A DNA stretch of 64,000 nt from Branchiostoma floridae (taxonomy: Eukaryota > Chordata > Leptocardii > Amphioxiformes > Branchiostomatidae), in contig NC_049985.1 of NCBI RefSeq assembly GCF_000003815.2, forward strand, positions 7,812,066-7,876,065, in the 5' to 3' direction. How positions within the stretch are numbered: position 1 is the first letter of the stretch; each line of letters starts with the position of its first letter. Below the pieces are notes generated by a model. That model did no database searches. It saw nothing but the letters and a program-made list of their open reading frames with translations, and had not been told where the DNA came from. This document shows positions 1 through 11,887 of this stretch, one piece after another. Position numbers and translations under genes: made by a program.

Positions 1-19
1 TTCTCTGCTGTTGTTTCAG

Positions 20-166
20 AACAAACCTCCCACAGTGGACGGAGAATACCTGGTGCCATCCTACCAGTTAGCCCCACACATCACCAAACTACCCATGCCA
101 GAGGACTATGCCTTACAGGAGCTCAGAGCACTCACACACAGCTACATGATGGAACTAACTACATAG
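20..166 (+). CDS. Terminal coding exon of an unrecognised gene (5' part outside window)
   Basis: A splice acceptor (pyrimidine run ending in CAG at 17-19) is followed by 49 open codons ending in TAG at 164-166. The encoded tail starts NKPPTVDGEYLVPSYQ and ends HSYMMELTT. Third-position GC and the sharp acceptor look like a real coding exon, and a poly(A) signal follows about 230 bases downstream. I do not recognise the protein family from 48 residues. The rest of the gene lies upstream of the window. Confidence 0.6.
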   Translation, partial: NKPPTVDGEYLVPSYQLAPHITKLPMPEDYALQELRALTHSYMMELTT

Positions 167-396
167 CTGCTACACTCCGCTAGGACCTATTACATTTATT
201 CTTTACAAGAATTATTGAGAAATACAAGAATATAAGTTGCCAATATTTCATGTTACTTTAGAGGAGTATATCTAGCATTGATAAATTCAACCGAAACTGC
301 AAAACTGTAACTGTAAGTGAAAAATGTATCCAGCTTATTTTTGTAGTCTGTGCTTTATTGTTGCTCTGATGATGTGTACATTGTATGTAATTGATG

Positions 397-402
397 AATA
401 AA
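397..402 (+). terminator. Poly(A) signal AATAAA for the upstream + strand gene
   Basis: AATAAA sits 231 bases after the TAG at 164-166 and is preceded by an AT-rich 3' UTR-like stretch. It is the first canonical hexamer downstream of the terminal exon. Cleavage would fall around 415-430. Confidence 0.5.
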
Positions 403-1542
403 ACCAAGGCTGATGATAAAGGCTCATATTGTGTCAAAGACTGTGAGACGGCTACTTATGTAAAGCAACCTTGTCTTTAGAAAGTAAAGAAATATAGTCG
501 ATAAAGGTTAGACATCCAAGTAATAAGATATGCAAGACAACAATTACTCTAGCCACTGGATAGATTGTTTAAATGGTCAGACTTTTCAGGGTAGCAAGCA
601 CTACCTTTCATGTCATTGATGAAAGGTAGAAGTCAATGCTACCCTAAACATCTAATAGTTTCCAAAATCTTGGAAATCTCAGTCTCATTCTGTACTTCAA
701 GCAACAGTCAAGGTGCCATTCTGTCTAATGATCAGCTGCTTCCTCAGCTTTATGTCTTGTATGATCATGACATCAACACTTGTAAACTAAGATAGATTTT
801 ATATCCCGCCATTGAAAGTCTTTTCAATCATGTCAGGATAAAGAATGTGTATAAATACTTAAACTAACATTCATTACTTAGTTTATGTTTAATCAAATTG
901 GATGTCAGATATGAATGGTATAGTGCAGTTAAAATATAAGTTACTTATGACCAATATTGAGAATAAAAGTTAAAGCATTGCCAAGGAATTATTCACAGGT
1001 ACATCAAGGAGCAATATGTAGATTTTTGTTTATGTCGGTAGTTTCTTTACACCTTAGCTCAATGCATCGAAAACATGCATCATTATTTTGACACATGGCA
1101 CTGTTTCATAGCCTGTTTTAAATGATAATGTAAATGTCTGAGCTAGAACTGGCTTTTCTTGTGCTAAGAGTATAGTACTAACCATTAAGGTTTCTAAAAA
1201 ATGCAACATGTGTACATGTTAGATGTCTGAATATCTGCCTTTGGACAAGTGGCTTCAGAATTATCTTTTGAGAAACAAGTCGGGATTGATGCATAATGTA
1301 TGTATATGGATTAGAAATAAAGTTCACAATCGACACTTTCTGGCTCAAGCTAATTTATAATGCTAATTAAAATGTGCATAATTGATATACAATTAAAAGG
1401 AAATTAATACAACCTCACAAAGGATTGAGCTATTCTAAGTTGATGTGGTTTGATGGCAAGTTTGTGAGGTAATTGCTGCTTTATGTTGAGGGCTAAATAT
1501 AGTATGTTTGTTATACAATTTTGTTAATGTATATAAACTCAG
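403..1542. other. Intergenic, no gene seen
   Basis: AT-rich DNA without coding-like open frames, splice-flanked exons or obvious repeats. Short open frames here have no coding signature. Confidence 0.5.
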
Positions 1543-1818
1543 CACAAAAAGTTTGGAATAACTTTGGTTGATCATATTTCTGTTATTTCTGCATCAATTT
1601 CAATGTATTATATATCAATAGCTTGTGTGATTTACTTTCCAATGGTATCAAATTCATTATCATTGTACGTGAGTAGGTCACCCAAAAAAAGTGCCACAAG
1701 CTTTCTATTGATATATAATACATTGAAATTGATGCACTTTATTTTTGTGTACGGATATAAAGTCTTAAAAATCGTATCATTATGATTAACCAAAGTTAGT
1801 ATTCCAAACTTTGTGTGT
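1543..1818. repeat. Foldback (long inverted repeat) element, MITE-like
   Basis: The outer arms are CACAAAAAGTTTGGAATA at 1543-1560 and its near complement at 1801-1816; the arms continue inward with TTTGGTTGAT / ATTAACCAAA. A second inner pair (about 1588-1625 and 1694-1735), carrying TCAATTTCAATGTATTATA and its complement, is almost perfect. The middle (about 1626-1693) is a loop. This is the structure of a foldback MITE about 276 bp long. No transposase is encoded. It ends only 22 bases before the mariner element. Confidence 0.7.
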
Positions 1819-1840
1819 GTGTTTGATAGACTGTTACATA

Positions 1841-2418
1841 CGAGGGGCGTGCAATAAGTAATGGTCCTGACCCACTTCCAGTTGTCTGATCTAAATGAAA
1901 TTTTGTATGTGTAATAATTCATATCTCTATGGGTTTTGTTGCAAAAGACAGCTCTGAACTAATTGTGGTTTCTGATTTACTGGTGTTTGAACTTAGTCAG
2001 GTGCGAAATGGACCAGGTGTGAAATGGAACCAGTTGAGTGTCGCGCAGTGATCCGGTTTTTGTATTTGAAAGGACGCACACCAAAGAAGACTTTTCATGA
2101 AATAAATGAAACTTATGGTGATGATGCCCCATCATATGACCTTGTAAAACGCTGGCATCCTGAATTCAAACGTGGCTGGAAGTCTGTGGAAACAGCTCCC
2201 AGACCTGGTCGTCCCTCTTGTGCCATTGATGAGGCATCAGTTGGAGGACCAACCTGGGGTGTCCTACAAAATCGGTGTCCAGAGCTGCATCAAACGATGG
2301 GAGAAATGCATAACTCTGGGTGATTCCTATGAAGAGAAAGACTAATAACTGTGCCAAGTTTCATTAATCTCCTGCTATGGGAAATGGGTCAGGACCATTA
2401 CTAATTGCACGCCCCTCG
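1841..2418 (+). mobile_element. Internally deleted mariner-family transposon with intact inverted repeats
   Basis: Terminal inverted repeats of 34 bp (1841-1874, starting CGAGGGGCGTGCAATAAGTA, and 2385-2418) differ at one position and are flanked by TA (1839-1840 and 2419-2420), the Tc1/mariner target duplication. From 2024 an open frame encodes a mariner N-terminal helix-turn-helix domain (MEPVECRAVIRFLYLKGRTP, with a KRWHPEFKRG segment and a GRPS hook-like motif). At about 2262 the frame changes, and another frame (about 2259-2345) encodes a typical mariner C-terminus (QSCIKRWEKCI, then GDSYEEKD and stop). The catalytic D,D34D core is missing, so the element is non-autonomous. Confidence 0.85.
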
Positions 2419-2420
2419 TA

Positions 2421-3336
2421 TATCTGTCAGTGAATGTAACATGTTTTACCGAAAGGAAGATCAGTACAACCAAGAGCTGCCAATAACACATTTCATCAAC
2501 TTCTGTCCTTTATTCCAACTGAACATGGTGAACAGCAGTTAAGCAACAAATTATAGCTATAGACTATAGCTAAGTAAAAAAGTAGTAGAAAAGTTTTCTT
2601 GTGAATATGATTTACATTTTTCCAGATCAACAAAAGATCTGTACCAGATGTAGTATCAGGACAACTCTGAAGAACATAACGAATGCACACCATAAGTAAA
2701 CGCAACAGGTAATGAATAAGTCATCCAAAATTAAGGTTTACTACTCAAATTTCGCAGCACAATTGCAGAGTATGATGCCTTTTATCCATATCCACCAAAT
2801 TTCAAATCATTGCAAAATCTGCAGAACCTTCCTAACAAGAAATGTTAAAATCGTTTCAAACTGTTCAGTGCAGTTTCAATAAACAAACTTTTCAGACAAA
2901 ATTTTCCCTATCCTTGGGTTAATGATACATGGTTTGCCACATTTGTGTTGGACAAGAAACATAAATCAAATACTAGTATAATCGTCATATTATGATTACT
3001 TAGGGATTCAGAATGTTTCTGACTTGAATGATTCTTTTGGCACACGTCATCTTTCTTAACATGTTTATCAGACCTCAAATTTAATGTTGCCAAAGCAGGC
3101 ACACTTCCTAAACCAAAGTTTTATACTACACTTTCTGTAGTAAGTTTGTTTATCCAATCTATAGACTTGCCATACCTTAGGCAAGTGTAATAACATAATA
3201 TCCTGATACCAATGTCTGGTTTAGTTCCTGAGTATAATCAAATTCTTGTCACAGATTCTTCCACCTTTACTCTTCTTGTGACATACAAGTTGCCATCTTT
3301 GCTCTGATGAGTCAACGTTAATGAGATGTCTACCAG
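2421..3336. other. Intergenic / probable 3' UTR of the - strand TRIM gene
   Basis: No coding exon seen. On the - strand this follows the TRIM stop at 3337. A possible reverse-strand AATAAA lies at 2509-2514, but it is about 820 bases from the stop and is not proven. The left end abuts the mariner element. Confidence 0.35.
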
Positions 3337-3828
3337 CTACTTGCTGTAGATGGATCCATACACACAGATATCTGAGTTCCCCTGTAGAATAGCCAAAGGA
3401 CAACCATCTTGTGTCAGTGCCACATGCACAACGGGCTGCTTCTCAGGAAACTTGAACTTGTCTAACACAGTGCCGTCCTTGGCCATGACCACCAGCCCAC
3501 CACAATACATATTGTTCCTGACTTTCTCACTGGTGACGAGGATGATTTTGTTCTGGTTCACGATGATGCCCCTCATGTAGATCCGGCTGCCACGTGGGTA
3601 GATGGTGCGCAGGTGGTTTCCCTCCTCGCTGTAGTAGTAGAAGTAGAAGTAGTAGCAGTAGTAGTAGTAGAAGTAGCAGTCACTGTAGTAGTAGTAGTAG
3701 TACTTTAAACATGAGTAACTCGCTAACAACAAGTGCAATCCAAAAACGGATTTCAGTGTTCAACTCCCCACCAAGAGACCTTTCCAATAAGAACATAGTT
3801 TGCCTATTTCTGACACTTTTCAAAAATC

Positions 3829-3863
<35 letters not shown>

Positions 3864-6800
3864 ACAGTAGCAGTAGTAGTAGTAGTAGTAGCAGTAGTAG
3901 TAGTAGCGGCTTGTTTACATGAAAACTGTACAACAAGAAAGTTCAAGTGCAGATAAAGCGACATTATATCGGGAAATTGTTTTCTATGAATACTCTCAAA
4001 TTTCAACAAAACGTGGTAAAATCGTTACTGACTCAGAACCTGTAATGTTACATACGCATAGAATAAATTTGATTGTATCAAAACTAAGCAGTCATTGTTA
4101 AAAACTAATTGTCTTATCTGCTGAATAGAGTTCATTCAGTAGATTGATGATTGCTGGGATGGCACTTTTCAAGTATGGGTTACCTGTACACCTGGATGCA
4201 GTGGGCGCGGTGATCCACCACTAGCAGATGGTTCTGGGCGGACATCGCCAGGCTGGATGTGTACGCAGACAGCTTAGTGATCTCCGGGCAAAGAACCTAT
4301 CATAAGGAGACATAATTTTTATGTTACAATTTTAACTCTATATCCACAAAATAAAGACTAAGGTATGGGATATAAATTCGAAAGCCAGTTTGAGGAGAGC
4401 CAGACCTCGAGAAAATGAAAAAGGATCCATTCTGGTGTGAGTGGCTCAAACTTTACTGTCTGGTTTCATGCAGATGTTACCTACTGTAAAAAATCTGGTG
4501 ACCATCACGCCTAAAGGCGATGAAAAAACAGGTTACAGGAAACTAGTTACAAAAAACTGGTTAAGAAAAAACAAACAAAGAAACCTTTCTGAGCAGTTTG
4601 CCATCGGAGCTGTAGATGACCACCCCGTGCGGGCAGCGGTCAGTCCCCACATCCCCCACCAGGAACCGCCCCTTCCTGTCGATGGCCATATTCCGTGGCC
4701 TTTGCACCCTGAGCAGCTGGAACTTGAAGATGAACTGCCCGGTGTCGGAGAAGATCTGCACGCGGCCGTTGCTCTCCCGTACGGCGATGTAGCCCTTACT
4801 GGACGTGGCCAGCTCAACGGGCTTCTCCAGTCGACCAGGGGCCTGGAAACGACCTCCGATGTTGAAACAATACTTTCCTTCTTTGTCAAACACCTGGTGT
4901 AATGAGGAGATTACGAAGCTCAATCAAATTTTTTATCCATTCTCATAATGCTGTTTGCTTTAATAGATAATCAATATCTGCATGGCATAGTGTACATTGT
5001 GTAAACAGCTACTTTTGGAGTGTTGTTTTCATTGAATCTTATAATAAGATCTTTCCTTTCTGTTAGAATGCAACTGAAGTACGGAAGAGCGGGTAAATCA
5101 ATTTGAAAAATTATACTCAAACTTGATCAATAGAACATTGAGTGCGATGAAAGATTATATATATAATAGTACTGACTGCCTTTTTAAAAAAAAAAGAACC
5201 TTTTAATGCCTCTTAGTAGTTTTACAAAAAAATATCATCTCAATGTCACTACGCATGAAACTCTAGAACCACACCTGCACAACAGATTTGTACATGTCCA
5301 GTGCATAAATATTTCCATTTGCACCGACTGCAACACAGGTGAGGTAGGGACAGTCTCCAGCATTCTCTCTTTTTCCAAAAGAACCCACTTTGTGTAGCTC
5401 TGTAACGTCCATTTGTGCACTGTCACTCCCTGGAAAGAACAGGACACCCAAGGCAATCAGAGATGGCAGACTTTACCCATTTACCCGTATCACTTTTCAA
5501 CAGTATCACAGACAAACATAGCAGCAATGAAGACCGGATATATGGTAAAGCTGCATTGTGTATTGGGAATTACACGGACAAACAAACACACATGCTGATA
5601 ACCAAATACAAAGCTGCCAAACATGCAAGAACCAAGTCAATTCTCAAAACAAATCATGTGTCTATGGCTGACTTTAAGGTTTTTCCTACAGTAGATCTGT
5701 GCTTATTCTGCCAGGTAAGGGAAAAGTTGGCATTGACCACAGCCACTTTCATATAAAATTTTTGCCTCCTCCTTTCAGTCCTCTTGTACATCTGTACCAT
5801 ACATTCGTTCACAAACCTTTCCTCTCTTCTGATAGATTGCTTCTGCTGGAGCTTGGGCTGAACTGCTCCTTTGGTGGTGGGGTTGTGACTTCAGCACTGG
5901 CAGACTCTGCCCCGTAGGGCTCACCCACAGCTGAGCATACTACCTTGGTTACCGGGCTGCTGACTTCGATCTTGGGCACAGTCTTGATCTGGATCTGGAT
6001 CCTGCTGAGGAGGTTACCGAAGGCATGGTAGTCCACGGACACACCCACTGCTCCTGAGCTCTTCATATCATTGCCTACAGAACGTTAAAAAAGGTACTAG
6101 CTAAAATGCTTCCCGCACCAGATGGTGTATACGGCAGCATTTTAACATTATAATCTTTGGGGCACACAACTTTGTGCAGTCACTTATCCACTGATAATGG
6201 TCTTTGTTCCCATACTTTTTCTCAAATGCTGAGTGCTAAGCAGAGAAAGCAGTACATTTTTAAAGTCTTTGGTATGACTCAGCCAGGGTTCAAAGTCAGA
6301 ACCTACTGATTGTAAAGCAAATGATCTACTCACTTGGCCGTTGTGTACAGAACAAAGATGTCTTGTAACTTTGATTAGGTAATAAAGTTGTACTTTTACA
6401 GTGAACTATTGGTTTTCCAAGTGGAGGTAGTTTCTTTCAGGCTTTGTTGATTACATGAATGACATCCTTTTAGAACTCTAAAACTTTCAACCCAACATCT
6501 GATTGATGACAAGAAGGTGCTCCAGTACCTGGACACTGCTTGAAGAGGAGGTCGAATTGAGAGGTGACCAGTTTCCCACAGGTCAGCAGGTCCGAGGTGC
6601 TGCCGTACGTCATCAACTTCTCCACAAACCTGGTACCTGCCTGCAGTCTCTCTTCATCTAACTGCAGGGACTTGCCCTGTTATAAACAGACACAAAATCA
6701 CTACACAGCTGCCAGAGTTTCAGCCCAGTAAGTGCTCTCAGTGCCAGGGCTTGATTCCTGATCTCCACAAACAAGGCTGACACCCCTGATAGAAAACAAA

Positions 6801-9800
6801 GACTCTATACACAGGGCTGGAAATACTTTTTACTGCATACTTGCACCAGTGCAGGTAACATTGAAAATTACCTGCACCAGACAAATTTTATCCGCACCAC
6901 TCTAAATTGAGAAAGTATGGATAATACTAAAATTGTTCAGGAACCATTGCTATTTTTCTTTTATACTTTATAGGTGGTAACAGTCTGACAATGCAGCTAA
7001 TAAGTATCCATCTACATCTACATCATAGGACATTCATGTATAAAACCCAGTACATGGATCAGTGCAGGATAGGTGCAGGTAGACATTAGCTCCAATTTTA
7101 CCTGCACTAACCTGCATATGCAGGTGGTATTTCGAGCCCTGGTACATAAACAGGCTGGGTAAAAGAACAACTGGTTTTGAAACACCCACTCAGATGATTG
7201 CAGTGCCCCCTACCTGTTTGTTGAGGAACTGCTTCTGTCTGAGGTACAGGGTCTCCACCTCCTTGCACATTTCCTCCTGTCTGTCCTCCAGCTTGGACAG
7301 CAATGTGTGAAACACCTTATCAACCTGCTAACAACAACACAGGCAAATCAACCTACAAACAACAACAACACAGGCAAATCAACCTACAAACAACAACAAC
7401 AACACAGGCAAATCAACCTACAAACAACAACAACAACACAGGCAAATCAACCTACAAACAACAACAACTACACAGGCCATTTAACCTACAAACAACAACA
7501 ACACAGGCAAATCAACCTACAAACAACAACAACAACACATACCAATTAACCTGCAAACAACAACAACAACACAGACCATTTAACCTACAAACAACAGCAA
7601 CATAGACCAATTGACCTGCAAGCAACAACATTGTGGCAAGTGTGGTACATGTCCTTGGTGCTGAAAGGTTAGACACAGTTACAATCATGATTAATATACA
7701 TTCCAACCACCAAGACAAACAAGAGCTAGTATCATAAGTATGTATATAAACACACAAAAGAAAAAAATGTATTTGTGGATGATAACCACTCTTTGCATCT
7801 TGTTGATCTTTGGGAATATTCTAAGTTTTCTTCATCCATGATATGTATGTATAGTTAGTTACATTTTTTTTATCATTGTATCTGAAACAAATCATATTAT
7901 ACAAAATCCTTTGCACATTATGTGACTGCATCCAGGATAGGGCCTTGTTAACATGTGTAGGGCCCTGTTTTCATGACATTTGTGAGAATTCAAATATGAC
8001 AAGGCAAGTATACCTCACTACCATGAAAGCTAAAAGGGAACAAAGTTGGGAAAATTGTATCAAACAAAACTTAAAAAGATGGTTATCCCCTTACATGTAC
8101 TTCTCCCATCAACTGTAAATTCATTTAAGGTCATGATACTTTGATTGAACGACAACAGGAAAATCATAATATTGTTCATTTGGCAGTGGAAACAGCTAAT
8201 ACTGTAGGAGTAACCATTTTGGTGTGAGGTTATCTTTTGAACCACAAATTTATACAGGCCAAATACTGAAAGAATTACGGTAAGTCACCTCTCCCTTGAC
8301 TTTCATTTTCTCCACTTCCACATGATCGATCTTCTCCTCCATTCGTAAAAGCTGAACTCTGACCTCTTCAGATCTTTTCCTGCCATTCTCAAGCAGATAC
8401 AACATTCTGGAAAGATCATTGAAAATTACGATTAAAAAAAATTATAGTAAACAAGTCTAATCAGTCATGCAGATTGGATTCTGATTAGTCCTTTGGATAC
8501 TGCCTGGCCTCCAATAAATCTGCTTGGAGATTAGGAGCAAATAACATCAGAGACACAGACATGGGAAGAATCTGTTAATCATCAATGATAGACTAGATCT
8601 CAGGGGCAAATTGGGTATTGGTTAGGCCCTTTAGACATTACCTTGTCCCCAATAGATTTGCTTGGAGATTAGGAGCAAATAACATCAGAGACACAGACAT
8701 GGGAAGAATCTGTTATTCATCAATGATAGACTAGTAAAGCCACCGTTAGTAACCTACCGTTCCTTCATGACTGCCGCGGCGTCCTTGACGTACACATACT
8801 GGTGGGACGTCCTGCGGTGGTCGATGGCCGTGCACTTCAAGCATACCAGAGCGTCGCAGGTGTTACAGTAGAACTCCAGGAACTCCCCAGTGTGCTTGGT
8901 ACAGGTCAGCAGCTTCAGGGGAGAGGCCAAGTCACTGATGCTGAGGTTCTCCAACTCAACTAGTCTGAAACATTTTATCACACATGAAGACACAATGGAC
9001 AAGGTATATAAAGAAAGAAAATCCCTTTAGATACTGTGAACTCATTTGCTTTTGTAGTGGCTTTATTTTGCAGGAGGAGGAAAAGTTAGGTTTGTTGTGG
9101 TGTTTTGAATTTGTGATTGAAGCATAGTTGTAGTAATTGGAAATGAATATCTGCATAAAAACCAGTGAAGAGGTCTATGCAAAAACAGAACCACTGCAAA
9201 TGTTTCAAGATTTGCAGTTTTGTCTTTTTAGGTTTTAGCATTAAGACTATAAGAAAATGTAATTATAGAACTGTTGATGAATTTATTAAGACTTTTATGG
9301 CCAGGATATTCTACAACTGAAATGTCCAGGTAAAAAAGGACCAGGACATATCTATTTCTAAGCCACAGAAGGCTCTGTCAACCACCATAATTCCATGCAG
9401 TAAGTGTTAGCATCATCTGTGAAGATGGAAAGATACCTACTACTACTAATCCTACTCTCTCTTTCTAACCAACAAGCTTAACTCAGCAGAAAAAAAGAGA
9501 GAATCACTCTAGTTTAGAGTGGACTTACTGCCATGGTGGCCAAGTAGTGAGTCAAGGAGTCAGGAGAGAGCCATGATATTTGCGGGAGATCAACCTTATT
9601 CTCTGCTCAATCAATCTGGACACGTGTCACCATCTCTAGCTTGAATCCCGTGCCCTGCCAGGTGTCTCTTACTCCTCTACATATGGTCCGAATTACAGGG
9701 GAAACGTCCCCACTACAGGGGTGATCACGATGTCAAGTAGTGACATTACCCATAATCTCCTCTTACCTGTGAGACTTGAAGCACTTCATGAAGCGGTGTG

Positions 9801-10670
9801 CCCCCTGGCAGTTGCTGCACAGAAATGCAGCACAGTCAAGACAGCGGCACACAGCTGAGGAATTCTCCTCGCAGCTGGTGCAGGTGACAGCACCTGCCTC
9901 AACCGACTTCACCTCAAGCAACGCATCGACGATGGGGTCAGAGGGCAGGGTTGAGGGGTCGGACGAGGGGAGAAGGGTCCTCTGCTGGCAGACTGCACAG
10001 CACACCTCACCCTCCCTATCTGTGATAAAAGAAACTATAAATAAGTATCTGCATCAACAAATACGGACATGCTTGGGTTTTAGCGTGATTCATATCAAGG
10101 GAAGTTACATGAATATTTATATGACATATCTGCAGGAGTAAACATTTACTATCAAGGACTATTCATGTCAGGAAGCATCCAGGTTTCATATTTCTAAATC
10201 ATCTATGGTATTGGTATCAAAGTTAAATTATTGGAGTGACTGCTTTGTGGCAACCTGGTAGAATTTCAACTTCCAAGACTGAACCCTCAGTAATTGTTTA
10301 TGGTACTGCAGCCTTAGAATGGTCAATGGTTCAATTGGCCACGACACTGGAAATGAGACCGTAAGGTGTCAGAATCCCCAGATAGTGACACCTGTTGATG
10401 CTGACAGATTTGATGAGATGAAAAACTATGACTGTTGTGATTAGAATCAGCTGTTCACTCCTGTGAACCAACACCAAAATACTCAAATTTGTACCTGTTT
10501 TGCAAACCTAAGCCATGGCATTACCTCACAAAATCAAACTGGTTTGTTTTACCTTGTCTCTTCATGAGGCTCTCCAGACAGGCCAGGCAGAAGGTGTGAA
10601 GACAGGACAGCACCCTCGGCCGGCTGTACTGCTGACCACACAACCCGCACTGCAGATCCATACTGGACAT
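3337..10670 (-). CDS. TRIM-type E3 ubiquitin ligase with C-terminal NHL propeller, 11 exons, 693 aa
   Basis: Exons on the - strand: 10670-10553, 10019-9767, 8964-8758, 8406-8289, 7324-7214, 6676-6529, 6074-5817, 5429-5275, 4893-4585, 4296-4184, 3628-3337. All junctions are GT-AG and phases fit; total 2082 nt. The start gives MSSMDLQC. The RING uses C8-x2-C11, C23-x-H25-x2-C28-x2-C31 and C47-x2-C50. B-box 1 is about residues 86-123. B-box 2 (145-178) is C145-x2-H148, C157-x2-C160, C165-x2-C168, H173, H178. A coiled coil spans about 185-320, a Ser/Pro-rich linker about 340-405, and NHL-type blades about 405-693. No filamin domain lies between coiled coil and NHL, unlike TRIM2/3/71. The role as a ubiquitin ligase is inferred from the family. 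It lies head to head with the + strand TRIM gene. Confidence 0.85.
3631..3906. repeat. Two (TAG)n / (CTA)n trinucleotide tracts
   Basis: Imperfect TAG/GTA repeats run at 3631-3701 and 3831-3906, separated by about 130 bp of unique DNA. On the - strand the first tract, as CTA/CTT triplets, forms the whole polypyrimidine region before the acceptor of the last TRIM exon (acceptor AG at 3630-3629, exon from 3628). Confidence 0.9.
6240..6350 (-). mobile_element. Possible tRNA-derived SINE remnant
   Basis: On the - strand a tRNA-like promoter is visible: GGCCAAGTGAGTAGATC resembles box A (about 6340-6324), and 6303-6283 contains GGTTCTGACTTTGAACC, resembling box B. It lies in an intron of the - strand TRIM gene. 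The copy is decayed and its 3' end was not found. Confidence 0.35.
6812..7141. mobile_element. hAT-like MITE, CAGGGCTCGAAA family, copy 1
   Basis: The element starts CAGGGCTGGAAATAC and ends GGTATTTCGAGCCCTG, giving inverted ends. Inside the right end is the palindrome CCTGCATATGCAGG, and both sides contain repeated ACCTGCACTAA/GCACCAG motifs. A second copy with the same ends lies at 61279-61709. Flanks ATACA / GTACA may be a 5-bp target duplication with one mismatch. It has no coding capacity. It lies in a TRIM intron between exons 7214-7324 and 6529-6676. Confidence 0.7.
7319..7635. repeat. Minisatellite spanning a splice acceptor
   Basis: About ten units of 28-35 bp with core ATCAACCTACAAACAACAAC and end ACACAGGCAA. 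The first unit contains the first bases of a coiled-coil exon of the - strand TRIM gene (exon edge at 7324) together with its acceptor. On the - strand most later units keep an acceptor-like TTGTTTGTAG followed by GTTGAT or GTTAAT. Variation comes mainly from the number of AAC triplets. Confidence 0.9.
8482..8735. repeat. Direct duplication, period about 138 bp
   Basis: The segment beginning at 8482 (containing TGCTTGGAGATTAGGAGCAA at 8521) recurs from 8618 (same 20-mer at 8659). The second halves are nearly identical over about 75 bp, including the ACATGGGAAGAATCTGTTA segment. It lies in the intron just before the B-box 2 exon donor side (exon 8758-8964). Confidence 0.85.
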
Positions 10671-10826
10671 AACAACAAGTCATCATTACTCCGTCAAAAC
10701 AACAGTTACAACTTTTTACTAACCTTATAAAAAGTTGTAATCTCATTAGTACATAAAGCATAGTCATTGTCTAGTGTCTGTGGCTTAATTGAGAAAGTTG
10801 ACTTAGGCCGTCAGCAGCTTATAGTA

Positions 10827-10860
10827 ACTCTCAGGCAGAGGTTTGGCTCTGACTGTTTCA
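10827..10860. repeat. Terminal-repeat fragment of the AGCAGAGGTT MITE family
   Basis: AACTCTCAGGCAGAGGTTTG followed by GCTCTGACTG matches the terminal motif CTCTCCAAGCAGAGGTT seen in longer elements at 25484-25628 and 33638-33793. A reverse-orientation relative occurs at 13148-13180 (AAACCTCTGCTTGTAGAGTT). The two could be ends of separate copies. Confidence 0.4.
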
Positions 10861-11487
10861 AGGCACGAGACATATATTAAGAAAACGGTACAGAATAGAA
10901 AGCCAGATAGAAACACCTAAAAGAAATTTCAAAAAACAGGCTGAGCCAAACGTCTGACAGTAGTCAACAGTCTGATATTTACAAACACAAACTTTGAAAG
11001 AAAAAAAAAAAACATTTTATTTCAGCAATGAGCTTTTGATTTGGGTCAAAGGATGTCCTGTATAAAACTTTAATAGCAACAAGGCAATCAGTTGAGATGG
11101 CAGACTTCACTTTTTGTTGACAATACTAATTCAACTTGGCACTTTAGCACCATCTGGCTATTAAGTAGAAACAACAATGACATGTCAGGTATTTAACAAA
11201 AAAGTTACTGTAGTATCACATAACAGACAAACAAACGCACAGACAGACACCAAGTGAACAGCTAGACACTGAAACATTACACTTCACTCCCTTGAGGGCG
11301 AATCTATAAGCACTTATTGGTGTATTTCCTCGTTACTTCAAATTTTCTTTCGCAGGACTGTCCAGATATACATTTTGTACGTGAAAGCACAACTGACAAC
11401 ATAAAAGTTACACACAACTTTCCCTTTCAAATTCCTTCTTCAACAAAAACTCAGAAGGTCCTGATATGAGTCGATCGAACACTTACC

Positions 11488-11887
11488 TGAGCCTACGTAC
11501 TTTGCTGCAGGTCCTGAGAAGTGGCAGCTAGCAAATGTACTGAAATATTACTTTGAACTTCAAAGTAAGAAAGATAAACAGTAATTTGCATTCGAAACAT
11601 CAACTTGTTGAGCCATGTGTCAAATTTGTTAAACATAGCACGACATTCGAGGAAATTTTTCTTCGAGTTCCTTGTGTTCGTTATTTACAGAACAATAAAA
11701 CATACAAAACACTTTGTTTTTCTGTAAATTGATTTTCTTTGATAAGAATCTTATGAATACCAGCCTTGATAATTCTAACCCGATCTGGAAGCGACTTTCT
11801 TTATCGGAATCCGAGTGTCTGAATACAGAGGCTCAGTTTCAGCGGCGGGGTTATTTGGGGTCAGTGTGGCAGTGGCGTCAGAAAGGG
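11488..11887. promoter_or_regulatory. Candidate bidirectional promoter and 5' UTR region of the TRIM pair
   Basis: On the - strand a donor CTCAG|GTAAGTG at 11487/11486 suggests a noncoding first exon of the left TRIM gene extending rightward from 11487. On the + strand exon 1 of the right TRIM gene carries its start codon at 11888. Both transcription starts therefore probably fall within about 400 bp. No TATA box was identified. This is inference from splice sites and gene orientation. Confidence 0.4.

Noticed and set aside
2024-2323. Functional mariner transposase gene
   Set aside because: Only the DNA-binding domain and, in another frame, the C-terminus remain; the catalytic region is absent.
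3594-3956. Open frames with poly-Ser, poly-Val or poly-Thr
   Set aside because: They come from the TAG/GTA trinucleotide tracts, not from a gene.
7303-7605. Asn/Thr/Gln-rich frames
   Set aside because: Products of the AAC-rich minisatellite in a TRIM intron.
9530-9760. Possible third SINE with box A-like and box B-like motifs
   Set aside because: The two motifs are about 120 bp apart, too far for a tRNA promoter, and no tail was found.
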